A stretch of DNA of 64,000 nt from an uncultured Flavobacteriaceae bacterium (GCA_947488345.1 CANKZQ010000002.1:650374-714373); one strand, 5' to 3'; positions 52,868-61,793 are shown, counted from the stretch's first letter. Program-made: numbers and translations. Notes: generated from the letters alone by a model not told the origin.

Positions 52868-53443
52868 TTACAACCCAGCGAGGTGTTCTTGTTTTTTTAT
52901 TTCTAATGGTATCTTTACTCTTGTTGATCCCCATCCCAAAACCATCAATGTTTGTTTTTGTGCGGCTTTTTTAAACACGATTGAAAATGTTTCTAAATTT
53001 TCAGCTTGGCTAACAGGTACCTTAATTCGAGCTACGTCTGCCTTAGGATCGTATTGAAAAGCCCCCCAAACATCTAAGTTTGAACTTAATATAATTTCCC
53101 ATTCCTTTTCTCCTGGTATTGTAACTAATGTATACGTTCCAGCTTTTACGAAAGTCTTTCCAAACTTGGTATCCTGATACAATTTTACTTCAGTTGCCTC
53201 ATTAGCACCGGTTCTCCAAACTTCTCCGAATGGAACTTTATTTCCAAACACTTTTGCCGTCTTTGCTTTTGGTCGACCATAAATCACTTTCACCAAAGGA
53301 GGTGTTACCATGGTTTCTCGTAAATAGGAGATATCATGTGATACTTGATCTAAATTTTTAAAACTTTGTGCGCTTGTGTTTAACGTGTATAATACAATAG
53401 TATAAATAACTATGACAAGCTTAATGTATGTTGACTTTTTCAT
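52868..53443 (-). CDS. DUF2911 family exported protein
   Basis: The 191-residue product has a signal peptide (residues 1-25, T-S-A-Q) and the DUF2911 pattern: V-K-V-I-Y-G-R-P-x-x-K-x-R/K-x-x-F-G, V-P-F-G-E-V-W-R-T-G-A-N-E-A-T-E, Y-T-L-x-T-I-P, and W-G-S-T-R-V-x-I-P-L near the end. The family is exported and of unknown biochemical function in Bacteroidota. It is unusual here in lying inside a multi-copy gene family, between the divergent and the tandem copies. Confidence 0.88.
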   Translation of the reverse strand: MKKSTYIKLVIVIYTIVLYTLNTSAQSFKNLDQVSHDISYLRETMVTPPLVKVIYGRPKAKTAKVFGNKVPFGEVWRTGANEATEVKLYQDTKFGKTFVKAGTYTLVTIPGEKEWEIILSSNLDVWGAFQYDPKADVARIKVPVSQAENLETFSIVFKKAAQKQTLMVLGWGSTRVKIPLEIKKQEHLAGL

Positions 53444-53484
53444 GATGTAATGGTTTTTGGAATTATGGTAAATTAAAATGATGG

Positions 53485-53880
53485 TTAGTCATTCATGGCT
53501 ACTGCTTCTTGACTCGCTTTTGCTAATTGTCTTGAAGCTGATACTTTGATCTTACTTGTAATAACAAAGCTTTTTGTAAATAATCTGATATCGTAGGTAC
53601 CTGCTGCAATTTTCGACTTTGCAATTTCACAAGCTTTTCCGCGATTACTAGCTGTTAAGATCGGCTGGTTTGTCTTTGGATCTATAATCTGATACTTATA
53701 AAATGTATTCGCTGATTCTAATTTCATGGTGTTATCTCTACTATCATCTAAAATGGTCATTGAGACTGTTCCATCTGGTGCTTGTGTTACATACTTCAAC
53801 AACTTCGGTGCTGCTGTTGATTGTGCATACATGGCTACGGCTACTAAACTAAATACTAAGGTTAAAACTACTTTCTTCAT
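53485..53880 (-). CDS. Small secreted protein, tandem copy 1
   Basis: The 131-residue product has a signal peptide (residues 1-20, M-Y-A-Q) and a mature part of about 111 residues with L-L-K-Y-V-T-Q-A-P-D-G-T-V-S-M-T-I, D-D-S-R-D-N-T, Y-K-Y-Q-I-I-D-P-K-T-N-Q-P-I and the C-terminal T-K-S-F-V-I-T-S-K-I-K-V-S-A-S-R-Q-L. It predicts as a beta sandwich. One Cys lies in the G-K-A-C-E-I segment. No known domain is recognised. This copy has S-T at the mature N-terminus, where copies 2-4 have S-A. Ends A-M-N-D. Confidence 0.75.
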   Translation of the reverse strand: MKKVVLTLVFSLVAVAMYAQSTAAPKLLKYVTQAPDGTVSMTILDDSRDNTMKLESANTFYKYQIIDPKTNQPILTASNRGKACEIAKSKIAAGTYDIRLFTKSFVITSKIKVSASRQLAKASQEAVAMND

Positions 53881-53972
53881 GATAAAAATTTTAAATGGTT
53901 ATTAATTTTTATGTGATTCCGAGGAATCTACTTTAGGGGAAGAAATGATTAATTTGAAATGATTATTTGGGG

Positions 53973-54368
53973 TTAATCATTCATAGCTACCGCTTCTTGA
54001 CTCGCTTTTGCTAATTGTCTTGAAGCTGATACTTTGATCTTACTTGTGATCACAAAGCTTTTTGTGAATAATCTGATATCGTAGGTACCTGCTGCGATTT
54101 TTGATTTTGCAATTTCACAAGCTTTTCCACGATTACTAGCCGTTAAGATTGGCTGGTTTGTCTTTGGATCTATAATCTGATACTTATAAAATGTATTCGC
54201 TGATTCTAATTTCATGGTGTTGTCTCTACTATCATCTAAAATGGTCATTGAGACTGTTCCATCTGGTGCTTGTGTTACGTACTTCAACAACTTCGGTGCT
54301 GCTGCTGATTGTGCATACATGGCTACGGCTACTAAACTAAATACTAAGGTTAAAACTACTTTCTTCAT
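53973..54368 (-). CDS. Small secreted protein, tandem copy 2
   Basis: This copy differs from copy 1 by the single residue at the mature N-terminus (S-A), and ends A-M-N-D. The intergenic DNA to copy 1 (about 92 bases) is less alike than the gaps between copies 2, 3 and 4. Each copy has its own leader peptide and start region (A-T-rich, ending near the ATG), so separate translation is expected. Function unknown. Confidence 0.75.
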   Translation of the reverse strand: MKKVVLTLVFSLVAVAMYAQSAAAPKLLKYVTQAPDGTVSMTILDDSRDNTMKLESANTFYKYQIIDPKTNQPILTASNRGKACEIAKSKIAAGTYDIRLFTKSFVITSKIKVSASRQLAKASQEAVAMND

Positions 54369-54461
54369 GATATAAAATTTTAAATTGTTATTAATTTTTA
54401 TGTGATTCTTTTTACTTGAATCTTTTTCTCAGGGAAGAAAGGATGTACGTTTTATTTATGG

Positions 54462-54857
54462 TTACTCATTCATGGCTACTGCTTCTTGGCTCGCTTTTGC
54501 TAATTGTCTTGAAGCTGATACTTTGATCTTACTCGTGATCACAAAGCTTTTTGTGAATAATCTGATATCGTAGGTGCCTGCTGCGATTTTCGACTTTGCA
54601 ATTTCACAAGCTTTTCCGCGATTACTAGCTGTTAAGATCGGCTGGTTTGTCTTTGGATCTATAATCTGATACTTATAAAATGTATTCGCTGATTCTAATT
54701 TCATGGTGTTGTCTCTACTATCATCTAAAATGGTCATTGAGACTGTTCCATCTGGTGCTTGTGTTACATACTTCAACAACTTCGGTGCTGCTGCTGATTG
54801 TGCATACATGGCTACGACTACTAAACTAAATACTAAGGTTAAAACTACTTTCTTCAT
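54462..54857 (-). CDS. Small secreted protein, tandem copy 3
   Basis: Same 131-residue product; the leader has V-V-V-A-M-Y-A-Q instead of V-A-V-A-M-Y-A-Q and the end is A-M-N-E. The 93-base gaps on both sides of this gene are practically identical, marking recent duplication of a 489-bp unit comprising gene plus spacer. Function unknown. Confidence 0.75.
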   Translation of the reverse strand: MKKVVLTLVFSLVVVAMYAQSAAAPKLLKYVTQAPDGTVSMTILDDSRDNTMKLESANTFYKYQIIDPKTNQPILTASNRGKACEIAKSKIAAGTYDIRLFTKSFVITSKIKVSASRQLAKASQEAVAMNE

Positions 54858-54950
54858 GATATAAAATTTTAAATTGTTATTAATTTTTATGTGATTCTTT
54901 TTACTTGAATCTTTTTCTCAGGGAAGAAAGGATGTACGTTTTATTTATGG

Positions 54951-55346
54951 TTACTCATTCATGGCTACCGCTTCTTGGCTCGCTTTTGCTAATTGTCTCG
55001 AAGCTGATACTTTGATCTTACTTGTGATCACAAAGCTTTTTGTGAATAATCTGATATCGTAGGTACCTGCTGCGATTTTCGACTTTGCAATTTCACAAGC
55101 TTTTCCGCGATTACTAGCTGTTAAGATTGGCTGGTTTGTCTTTGGATCTATAATCTGATACTTATAAAATGTATTCGCTGATTCTAATTTCAAGGTGTTG
55201 TCTCTACTATCATCTAAAATGGTCATTGAGACTGTTCCATCTGGTGCTTGTGTTACATACTTCAACAACTTCGGTGCTGCTGCTGATTGTGCATACATGG
55301 CTACGGCTACTAAACTAAATACTAAGGTTAAAACTACTTTCTTCAT
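54951..55346 (-). CDS. Small secreted protein, tandem copy 4 (first in transcription order)
   Basis: Same 131-residue product with N-T-L-K-L-E in place of N-T-M-K-L-E and A-M-N-E at the end. It is the promoter-proximal copy on the minus strand, preceded by a 597-base gap. No terminator-like hairpin was seen between copies, so all four may be co-transcribed. Function unknown. Confidence 0.75.
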   Translation of the reverse strand: MKKVVLTLVFSLVAVAMYAQSAAAPKLLKYVTQAPDGTVSMTILDDSRDNTLKLESANTFYKYQIIDPKTNQPILTASNRGKACEIAKSKIAAGTYDIRLFTKSFVITSKIKVSASRQLAKASQEAVAMNE

Positions 55347-55943
55347 GATATAAAATTTTAAATTGTTATTAATTTTAATGTGATTCCTTTACTTGAATCT
55401 TTTTGTTAGGGAAGAAGTGATTTTACTTCAAATTTGACATAATTTTCTTCTTAAAATACTGATTATCAATATTTTATAATAATTTTATCAATTTGAATTA
55501 AGATGTACGTTTCCTATGTTATTTTTTTATTGGAAAATAACATCTTAATAAGTGATCAAAGCGTTTCAAAAAAGCTGTACGAATTCTTGATAAGCTTTAC
55601 GATAAATTAAAAATGAGTGTAATCATTTATAATACCATAGGCATACAATTTTAGTTAAACAATAATTTTAAAAATAATAATGATGTTGAGGAGGATAATG
55701 CAAAACACGAAGGAAATCAGGTGTGCGTTACATTCAAAGAATAACATCCGAAATACAAGACTAAAGTATGTATAAAGAGGATATAAGTCAATAGAGGAAG
55801 TGGGTGTTTTTAAAATTCATGGAAAACCACTAGAAATTAAAGTTTTGATTATTTAATTATAATTAATTGATAATCAACTGATTAAGTAAATATACTGATA
55901 AGGATTTGGGAACCACACTCAAAAAATCAAGTTAGCGCTACTA
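55347..55943. other. 597-bp AT-rich intergenic region
   Basis: No supported gene. The segment 55776-55856 is an open frame without a start, reading Y-K-S-I-E-E-V-G-V-F-K-I-H-G-K-P-L-E-I-K, and may be a remnant of a lost gene; this is weak. A TGTAAC at 55732-55727 (minus) lacks a proper -10 box. Confidence 0.4.
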
Positions 55944-57101
55944 CTATTTTAAACTATTAAGGATAAAATCTATGGTTTTATTTGTATTGTTATTTTGAGA
56001 GAAAGCAGCTGTTAAGTGCTTTGCTTCAACAGCATATCCCTTTGCGATCATGTCTTTAATAGTGTCTATATACTCCAAAGAGACTTTTCCTGTTAATAAC
56101 AAACTTAGATCATGGCCCTGCATATAATAGTCATAAACCTTCTTAAGACCAGTTAGATATAAATAGTCTTTGGTAAAACCCCCACCCCTATGCACACGCA
56201 CTGTAATATAAAACGCAGTTTCACGGTCAAGGTCATACGTATTGTGTAATAAGCGAAATGTCTTTGAGAACGTATATCCTTTTGCCAAACTATCTACCGC
56301 CAATACCCGATAGGCCAATTCCTTCAATCGCTTGACCGTTAAACTACCCGACATATATTCGCTAAATACTGCCAATCCCTCTTGAGATTCTACATTATTA
56401 GGAAAGCCATGTGAAAAGATTTTCAGTGGATGTAATAGTCCATTCATTGTAGTGACCATATGCACTCCAATTTCATGGTTCGTTAATACTGCCATTTCAT
56501 TATCCGAAAATGTATGATTCTCATTGAGTACCAACGTTTTCGAATTATTCAATACCATGGCAATGGCCCCCATTTTATTCGAAAATTCTATTTGATAGGT
56601 AAAATCATACTGTTTAGAAAAGTTCCTAAACTGTTCTTCAGATTCCTTGGCTGAATACTTTGGTTCAAAAATAGCCGCATCTTTTTCCTCTTCGTCAAAA
56701 TGCAAAATAAACTTTGCATTCTCTACATCTAGTTCGGTAGGTGTCCCAAAAGAATGTAAACTATTATAATAGAATTTTTTTCCTTCTCCGACAGTCTCAA
56801 TACATCTCACAAGTCCAGAATAGAAATAGATTATTTCTTCGTAAAGATTTTTCAACTCTTCATCTTCTATCATTTCGATGGCCTGAGTAAAAAACTCTCT
56901 GTGCAATTTAAACTTATCAAAACCTAAAGTTGGATAGGTAAATATAGGATCCGAGAAATACTTCGAAGCAAAAAAGCGAGATTTTTCTTCTTCTATATTT
57001 GTTGGATTTACATAGCTCAATAACTCTATACGCTTTACTAAGTTATCGATATATGTATCTATATGAAAAAGTGCCTTCGAAGCAATATTGCTATCATTCA
57101 T
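55944..57101 (-). CDS. DUF1704 / QEGLA-motif putative metallo-carboxypeptidase
   Basis: The 385-residue product matches the TIGR02421-type family, named in annotation for flavohemoglobin expression modulation. It has N-H-E-I-G-V-H at 208-214, an H-E-x3-H zinc motif, and Q-E-G-L-A at 240-244, where the glutamate is the likely third ligand. DUF1704 includes the mammalian tyrosine carboxypeptidase MATCAP, which removes a C-terminal tyrosine from tubulin, so a carboxypeptidase role is a reasonable inference for the bacterial protein. No signal peptide. It is the last gene of a four-gene minus-strand cluster. Confidence 0.88.
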   Translation of the reverse strand: MNDSNIASKALFHIDTYIDNLVKRIELLSYVNPTNIEEEKSRFFASKYFSDPIFTYPTLGFDKFKLHREFFTQAIEMIEDEELKNLYEEIIYFYSGLVRCIETVGEGKKFYYNSLHSFGTPTELDVENAKFILHFDEEEKDAAIFEPKYSAKESEEQFRNFSKQYDFTYQIEFSNKMGAIAMVLNNSKTLVLNENHTFSDNEMAVLTNHEIGVHMVTTMNGLLHPLKIFSHGFPNNVESQEGLAVFSEYMSGSLTVKRLKELAYRVLAVDSLAKGYTFSKTFRLLHNTYDLDRETAFYITVRVHRGGGFTKDYLYLTGLKKVYDYYMQGHDLSLLLTGKVSLEYIDTIKDMIAKGYAVEAKHLTAAFSQNNNTNKTIDFILNSLK

Positions 57102-57128
57102 GCCATCTATACTTGCCGTTGTGCAAAT

Positions 57129-57959
57129 TTACACTTTATGAGCATTATAAAAAGCCTCTGCATGATTTTTTAAATCTGCTCTTAAGGTTTCCTCAATAGA
57201 AGCAACAACTTCCGGAAATAGTATTTGATTGAGTTCGTCACAGTAGATTTTTTTGGCTTCTGTTGCTAATACTAAGGTATTTTTAAAATGCGTGGTAATA
57301 TATTTCAGAAAGTGACCATTCCCTTGAAAGGTATCATTGATTTTTGAAGTAGAGACAATTCCATTGGGTAATTTCATTTTCTCAAGAACGGCACGCCACG
57401 ATTCAATTTCCTTGCCAAAACGTTTAGCATCTACATTTGACGTTCCTAAATTCCAAGTAGGCACTTCGCGGTCCCATCTTCTCCAATTATAACTATGCAT
57501 ATCGTAGACCACACAAACCCCGAATAGTTCTTCGAGTTTATGAATTAAGGCATGTACTACCTCATAAAAATTTTCATGCTTCTCTAAACTTTTGGCTTTC
57601 ATTTCATCCGATAACGGCTCTCTCCATAATTTTTTGCCCCAAGCATCGGTGTAAATAGCATTATCTGGCGCTCTATTTAGATCATATTCAAAACGAGAAT
57701 CCATGCCTGCAATCACTATGGGATGTGATTTCACCATTTCTTTGGTTTCAGGGTCTTCTTCAAACCAACGATCATACTCGGTATGTAAGCAATTGTTCCA
57801 CAATTCTCTCCTAAACTGATGCCCATCATGTACCGCTCCGCAGGCATAATGAACATATTTCTTAATCTTTATGGTAAACGAATAATCTTGGGCTACTGCC
57901 TCAAAGGGCTCCTCATTTTTAATTTTTTGTATAATCTCTTTAATCGATAATCGCAACAT
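57129..57959 (-). CDS. N-formylglutamate amidohydrolase family protein
   Basis: The 276-residue product has the family's N-terminal A-V-H-D-G-H-Q-F-R (residues 42-50), D-L-N-R-A near 93-97 and Y-D-M-H-S-Y at 152-157, which together make a zinc site. True N-formylglutamate deformylases act in histidine breakdown; no hut genes are present, and the E-L-W/R-E-L pattern after the first site marks the subgroup that accompanies QEGLA-motif genes. The substrate may therefore be a different amide or peptide. It starts 6 bases after the sulfurtransferase stop. Confidence 0.85.
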   Translation of the reverse strand: MLRLSIKEIIQKIKNEEPFEAVAQDYSFTIKIKKYVHYACGAVHDGHQFRRELWNNCLHTEYDRWFEEDPETKEMVKSHPIVIAGMDSRFEYDLNRAPDNAIYTDAWGKKLWREPLSDEMKAKSLEKHENFYEVVHALIHKLEELFGVCVVYDMHSYNWRRWDREVPTWNLGTSNVDAKRFGKEIESWRAVLEKMKLPNGIVSTSKINDTFQGNGHFLKYITTHFKNTLVLATEAKKIYCDELNQILFPEVVASIEETLRADLKNHAEAFYNAHKV

Positions 57960-57965
57960 ATCAAA

Positions 57966-58811
57966 TCATTTTTTTTGAATTGGAAGTTCATGATTTCCAC
58001 CCCAATCTGTCCACGATCCATCATACACGGCGGTATTTTGAAGTCCGACTATATCCGCTCCCAACGCCAAGATACTGGCAGTAATACCAGAACCACAAGA
58101 AAAAATGACGTGCTCCTTGTCGGATGTAAGATTCTTAAAAATAGGCGTCAATTCATCTTTGCTCAACATTTTACCATCTTTGTGTAAAGTTGAGAATGGT
58201 AGATTTTGAGAAGATGGAATATGACCACTTCTTATTTCTTTTCGAGGTTCTGCTTCTGTTCCATCGAACCTACTTTTTGAGCGAGCGTCAATAATTCCTA
58301 CACTGGATGCATGCAGCGCTTTTAATACGTCATCAGAATTACAAAACATTTCGGACTGATAATTTGCCTTAAAATTTCCAATTTCTACCGTGCGATATAT
58401 AGGATCTTCAATTGGAAAATTGCCTTGTTGCCAAGCTGGTAGGCCCCCGTCTAAAACGGCGATGTTGGTATGCCCCATACTTCTAAACATCCACCAAACT
58501 CTTGGTGCAGAATATATTCCGAGATCATCATAAACTACAATGGCGGTATCTTGATTGATCCCAAATGCTTGTGCTTTTTTTTCAAAGGCATCTTCAGAGA
58601 GCATGGTGTTAGGTAATGGCGAATTCTGATCACTAAACACATGCTTTATATCGAAAAAGCGTGCATTTCTAATTTGTTTTTTCTGAAAAGGTTTTCCAGC
58701 TTTTGTCGTGACTTTCGCCATGGTAGCATCTAAAACAACTAAATTCGGAGCATCTAAATTCTCCATGAGCCACGCCGGCGAAACCAATGGTGCATCTAAT
58801 TGTAATTTCAT
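57966..58811 (-). CDS. sseA: Sulfurtransferase (rhodanese / 3-mercaptopyruvate type)
   Basis: The ATG at 58811 is chosen (a TTG lies one codon upstream). The 281-residue product has two rhodanese domains; the N-terminal one lacks the active-site cysteine and has V-L-D-G-G-L-P-A-W, and the C-terminal one carries the catalytic cysteine in S-C-G-S-G-I-T-A near residue 239. The C-G-S-G-[VI]-T-A loop is that of 3-mercaptopyruvate sulfurtransferases. It probably transfers sulfur in cysteine metabolism. Its place between the ATP-grasp and amidohydrolase genes is notable but may be only operon packing. Confidence 0.92.
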   Translation of the reverse strand: MKLQLDAPLVSPAWLMENLDAPNLVVLDATMAKVTTKAGKPFQKKQIRNARFFDIKHVFSDQNSPLPNTMLSEDAFEKKAQAFGINQDTAIVVYDDLGIYSAPRVWWMFRSMGHTNIAVLDGGLPAWQQGNFPIEDPIYRTVEIGNFKANYQSEMFCNSDDVLKALHASSVGIIDARSKSRFDGTEAEPRKEIRSGHIPSSQNLPFSTLHKDGKMLSKDELTPIFKNLTSDKEHVIFSCGSGITASILALGADIVGLQNTAVYDGSWTDWGGNHELPIQKK

Positions 58812-58831
58812 CAATATATCACTTTAATGAA

Positions 58832-59866
58832 TTAAGCTTCTTCTACTTGACGTCTCAAATCGGCTTTGCGTCTAAAAGCAGCGCTTTTTTCTAGCACCTT
58901 ACTTTCGACAAAATCAACGACTTTCTCTTGTAATTTGACTTTATACACCTTATTAATATAGGTGATCCCTCCGGGGCTCATAACATTCACTTCCACTAAC
59001 TTACCTCCTATGACATCAATCCCAACAAAATACAACCCATCTCGCACTAATCTTGGTCCGATTTTTTTACAAAGTAATTTTTCCTGTGCTGTTAATTTAT
59101 GCTTAGCAATAGTTCCTCCAGCCGACACATTAGAACGATGATCTTTATCACCTGGAATTCGTTTCATAGCCCCAATTGGCAAACCATTTAGTAGTAAAAT
59201 ACGTACGTCGCCTTTATCTGCGCCTTCTATATATTCTTGTAAAATCACATAATCAGAAGAGCCATCACTCTTATTAATATAAAAGTCTAATAAGGAGTTG
59301 ATATTACCCATTGCCGCCTTTTCAATCAGAATTACACCAGACCCACCAAAACCATTCAATGGCTTTAAAATCATTTTATCAGATGGTGATTCTTCAATCA
59401 TTCTAATCAGATAGTTTTTATTTTTTGACACATGTGTTACTGGTATAATTTCATTTTCTGGATCTTCAAAAACCGCAGTATACAATTTGTTATTAGCTTC
59501 TCGCATTCCTTGTAAAGAATTACAGATAAACACATCGTCTTTAACTGAATCTAAAAAATTTAACATCAAGGGATCCAACGGCGGTTCTGCTCTAAAAAAA
59601 AGGGCATCAAAACCAGCCAATGGAAGCATTTCCTCTCGAGTCGTTGTGTTTTTATAAAATGACTTTATTGAATTCGAAACTTTATCTGATCGATTCAACA
59701 CTGTACAAAAAGCGTTGGTGACACTATTTCGAATCGTCAAATTAGCCGGCGTACAGATTGCAACACCATGGCCTCTTTTTACACATTCATGGATGAGTGT
59801 CAATGAAGTATCGTTTTCGGGAGATTTAATGTCTTCCCACGGATACATTAAAAAACAGATATTCAT
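58832..59866 (-). CDS. Glutathione-synthetase-like ATP-grasp ligase
   Basis: The 344-residue product has the prokaryotic glutathione synthetase plan: N-terminal N-I-C-F-L-M-Y-P-W-E, then F-F-R-A-E-P-P-L-D, K-P-L-N-G-F-G-G-S-G-V in the ATP-grasp domain (about 165-176), Q-E-Y-I-E-G-A-D-K-G-D-V-R, and N-V-M-S-P-G-G near 297-303 with Mg-binding Asn. It could make glutathione-like peptides or attach an amino acid to a carboxylate. A separate gamma-glutamylcysteine ligase gene is not in the window, so glutathione synthesis is unproven. It heads the four-gene cluster. Confidence 0.88.
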   Translation of the reverse strand: MNICFLMYPWEDIKSPENDTSLTLIHECVKRGHGVAICTPANLTIRNSVTNAFCTVLNRSDKVSNSIKSFYKNTTTREEMLPLAGFDALFFRAEPPLDPLMLNFLDSVKDDVFICNSLQGMREANNKLYTAVFEDPENEIIPVTHVSKNKNYLIRMIEESPSDKMILKPLNGFGGSGVILIEKAAMGNINSLLDFYINKSDGSSDYVILQEYIEGADKGDVRILLLNGLPIGAMKRIPGDKDHRSNVSAGGTIAKHKLTAQEKLLCKKIGPRLVRDGLYFVGIDVIGGKLVEVNVMSPGGITYINKVYKVKLQEKVVDFVESKVLEKSAAFRRKADLRRQVEEA

Positions 59867-59876
59867 AAGCGTAATT

Positions 59877-60326
59877 TTAGTTAATTGATAAATATGTCTT
59901 TACTTCTGCATTCTCTGGATGCATTGTTTCTGGATTGTATATGTCAAAATCGGCACCGTAATTTCTATCAAACTTTAAGTTCCAAATTGTTTCCCATGTT
60001 TGAACAACACAATCTGGTAGTTTTCCTGTAGAAATAAATTCCTTGTACTTGTTTTTTGGAATTTCTTTCCCTATCAATCCCTTCGGTATACTGGCTAAAG
60101 TACTTACTTGATAGCCTAAAATGGTTGTGTAATATCCGTTTTCATCTGTCTCGTACTCAGTATACATATTATACAAATCATTAGAGATCGTATTTGGTAT
60201 TCTCGAGGCAATATTATCATTATACCATTGATTCCAAAGCTCATTAATATCAATCTGAGCCTGGTTATTGGCATTGGTTGTTCGCACCGAAATTCCTATT
60301 ATTTTAAAAGATGGTATGGTTATCAT
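59877..60326 (-). CDS. GyrI-like / effector-binding domain protein
   Basis: The 149-residue product resembles the GyrI-like (AraC effector-binding) SOUL-type domain: I-x-G-I-S-V-R-T-x-N at the start, W-x-x-W/F in the first helix region, and the Y-T-T-I-L-G-Y-Q-V and P-K-x-x-Y-K-E-F segments. No DNA-binding domain is attached, so it may bind a small ligand. Its ATG overlaps the stop of the symporter gene (ATGA), so translation is coupled to the transporter. Function is inferred only from fold and linkage. Confidence 0.75.
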   Translation of the reverse strand: MITIPSFKIIGISVRTTNANNQAQIDINELWNQWYNDNIASRIPNTISNDLYNMYTEYETDENGYYTTILGYQVSTLASIPKGLIGKEIPKNKYKEFISTGKLPDCVVQTWETIWNLKFDRNYGADFDIYNPETMHPENAEVKTYLSIN

Positions 60327-61630
60327 TTCACTTCTTCATAATGATCATCCCAATCTTTCACCTTTGGTTCACCTAGCTTACCTACCGACTTCGCCACCAC
60401 CATAGAAACGGTTGCATCACCAGTAACATTTACAACTGTTCTACACATATCTAAAGGTCTATCTACTGCAAATATTAACGCTAAACCGGCCTCAGGAATT
60501 CCGGCATATCCTAATACGCCTACCAACATTACCATACCTGCGCCCGGAACCGCAGCACTACCTATAGAAGCCAATGTAGCAGTAGCTATAATCCCTAATT
60601 GCGTTCCTAGTGTTAAATCCATTCCAAATGCTTGCGCAATAAAAACGGCCGCGACTGCCTGATATAAACTGGTTCCGTCCATATTAATTGTGGCACCAAC
60701 TGGCAATACAAAACTTGAAACTTCTTCCTCAACACCTAAATGTTCAGTTACTCTTTCCATTGTAACTGGTAAAGTGGCTGCACTGCTACTCGTAGAAAAT
60801 GCTAATAATTGCGCTGGAGAAATCCCGTTCATAAAGAATATTGGTTTCTTTTTAGTAAATACTAAAACTATAATATTATAGATCACTATCATTCCCGCTA
60901 AGCCCAATACAACTGTTAAGGCATACCAACCTAGTGCTTTGAATAAATCGATACTTGGAGATTCTACAACTAAAGCAGCTAATAATGCAAATACACCATA
61001 AGGTGCCGCGAGCATAATTAAATCAACCATCTTTAATATCACCTCATTAAATCCATCAAAGAAATCTTTAACTGTCTTACCTTTTTCTTCTGGAATCAAT
61101 ATTAAACCTATCCCAAAAAATACGGCAAAGAATATTACTTGTAACATATTTCGATTACTAGTAGCAGCAGAAAAAATATTTTCCGGCACTAAATCTTCTA
61201 ATGCTTGCAATGGTCCACTTTCTTTTTGCTTTTGGGCAGTCTCTTTATATTTCTTGGTATCTCCACTATAATTTTCAACCATTTCTGTTCTCGTACTTTC
61301 GGTAATTGAGTTTCCTGGCTTCACAAGATTTACTAAAACGAGGCCTAATGAAACAGCTATAATAGTTGTAAGAATATAAATACCAATAGTTCTACCTCCC
61401 ATTTTAGAAAGTTTTGAAATATCTTTTAAATCAGATACTCCTTTAATCAATGCTGCTAAAATCAATGGTATAGCTATCAATTGTAATGATTTGATGAATA
61501 TTTTCCCGAATGGTTTTATCCAATCTTGAACTATTTCTTTTCCTCCGTCAAAAGACGTCATTACTAGTCCAACGATAACTCCAAAAAGCATTCCTAATAA
61601 AATTCGCCAATGCAGCGCTATTTTTTTCAT
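60323..61630 (-). CDS. Dicarboxylate/amino-acid:cation symporter (DAACS family)
   Basis: The 435-residue product has eight or more membrane helices and the family's S-T-S-S-S-A-A-T-L-P reentrant loop (about residues 283-292), N-M-D-G-T-S-L-Y in the following helix, and D-R-P-L-D-M-C-R-T-V-V-N-V-T-G-D near 385-400. Members take up glutamate, aspartate or C4-dicarboxylates with Na+ or H+. A hydrophilic insertion between helices 3 and 4 (about 110-150) is common in Bacteroidota members. It is the first gene of a two-gene unit with the GyrI-like protein. Confidence 0.95.
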   Translation of the reverse strand: MKKIALHWRILLGMLFGVIVGLVMTSFDGGKEIVQDWIKPFGKIFIKSLQLIAIPLILAALIKGVSDLKDISKLSKMGGRTIGIYILTTIIAVSLGLVLVNLVKPGNSITESTRTEMVENYSGDTKKYKETAQKQKESGPLQALEDLVPENIFSAATSNRNMLQVIFFAVFFGIGLILIPEEKGKTVKDFFDGFNEVILKMVDLIMLAAPYGVFALLAALVVESPSIDLFKALGWYALTVVLGLAGMIVIYNIIVLVFTKKKPIFFMNGISPAQLLAFSTSSSAATLPVTMERVTEHLGVEEEVSSFVLPVGATINMDGTSLYQAVAAVFIAQAFGMDLTLGTQLGIIATATLASIGSAAVPGAGMVMLVGVLGYAGIPEAGLALIFAVDRPLDMCRTVVNVTGDATVSMVVAKSVGKLGEPKVKDWDDHYEEVK

Positions 61631-61793
61631 GTAGTATATTTAAAAATGTCTTGAAAGGTAAAAAAATATAGCTAAATAAAAGACAAACTATTTCTGAATT
61701 TTAATTAAAACAAAAGGGAACAATTAATATTTTTTCTATTTCCTTCAGATATTGTACCTTGTAACCGTTAAAAAACCAAAAAAAACAAACAAA

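Larger units (their letters stand above)
53485..55346 (-). repeat. Four tandem 489-bp gene-plus-spacer units
   Basis: Start codons lie at 53880, 54368, 54857 and 55346, spaced 488, 489 and 489 bases. Units 2-4 are near identical through both gene and spacer. Confidence 0.92.

Noticed and set aside
55707..55732. A TGTAAC on the minus strand as a further ECF promoter for the secreted-protein array
   Set aside because: After 16 bases the sequence is TCGT (CGTG at 17), and the site is about 370 bases from the gene, so it does not fit the signature.
61756..61785. TGTAAC before the DUF937 gene as an ECF promoter
   Set aside because: No CGTC-like box occurs 16 bases downstream, and the ATG is too near.
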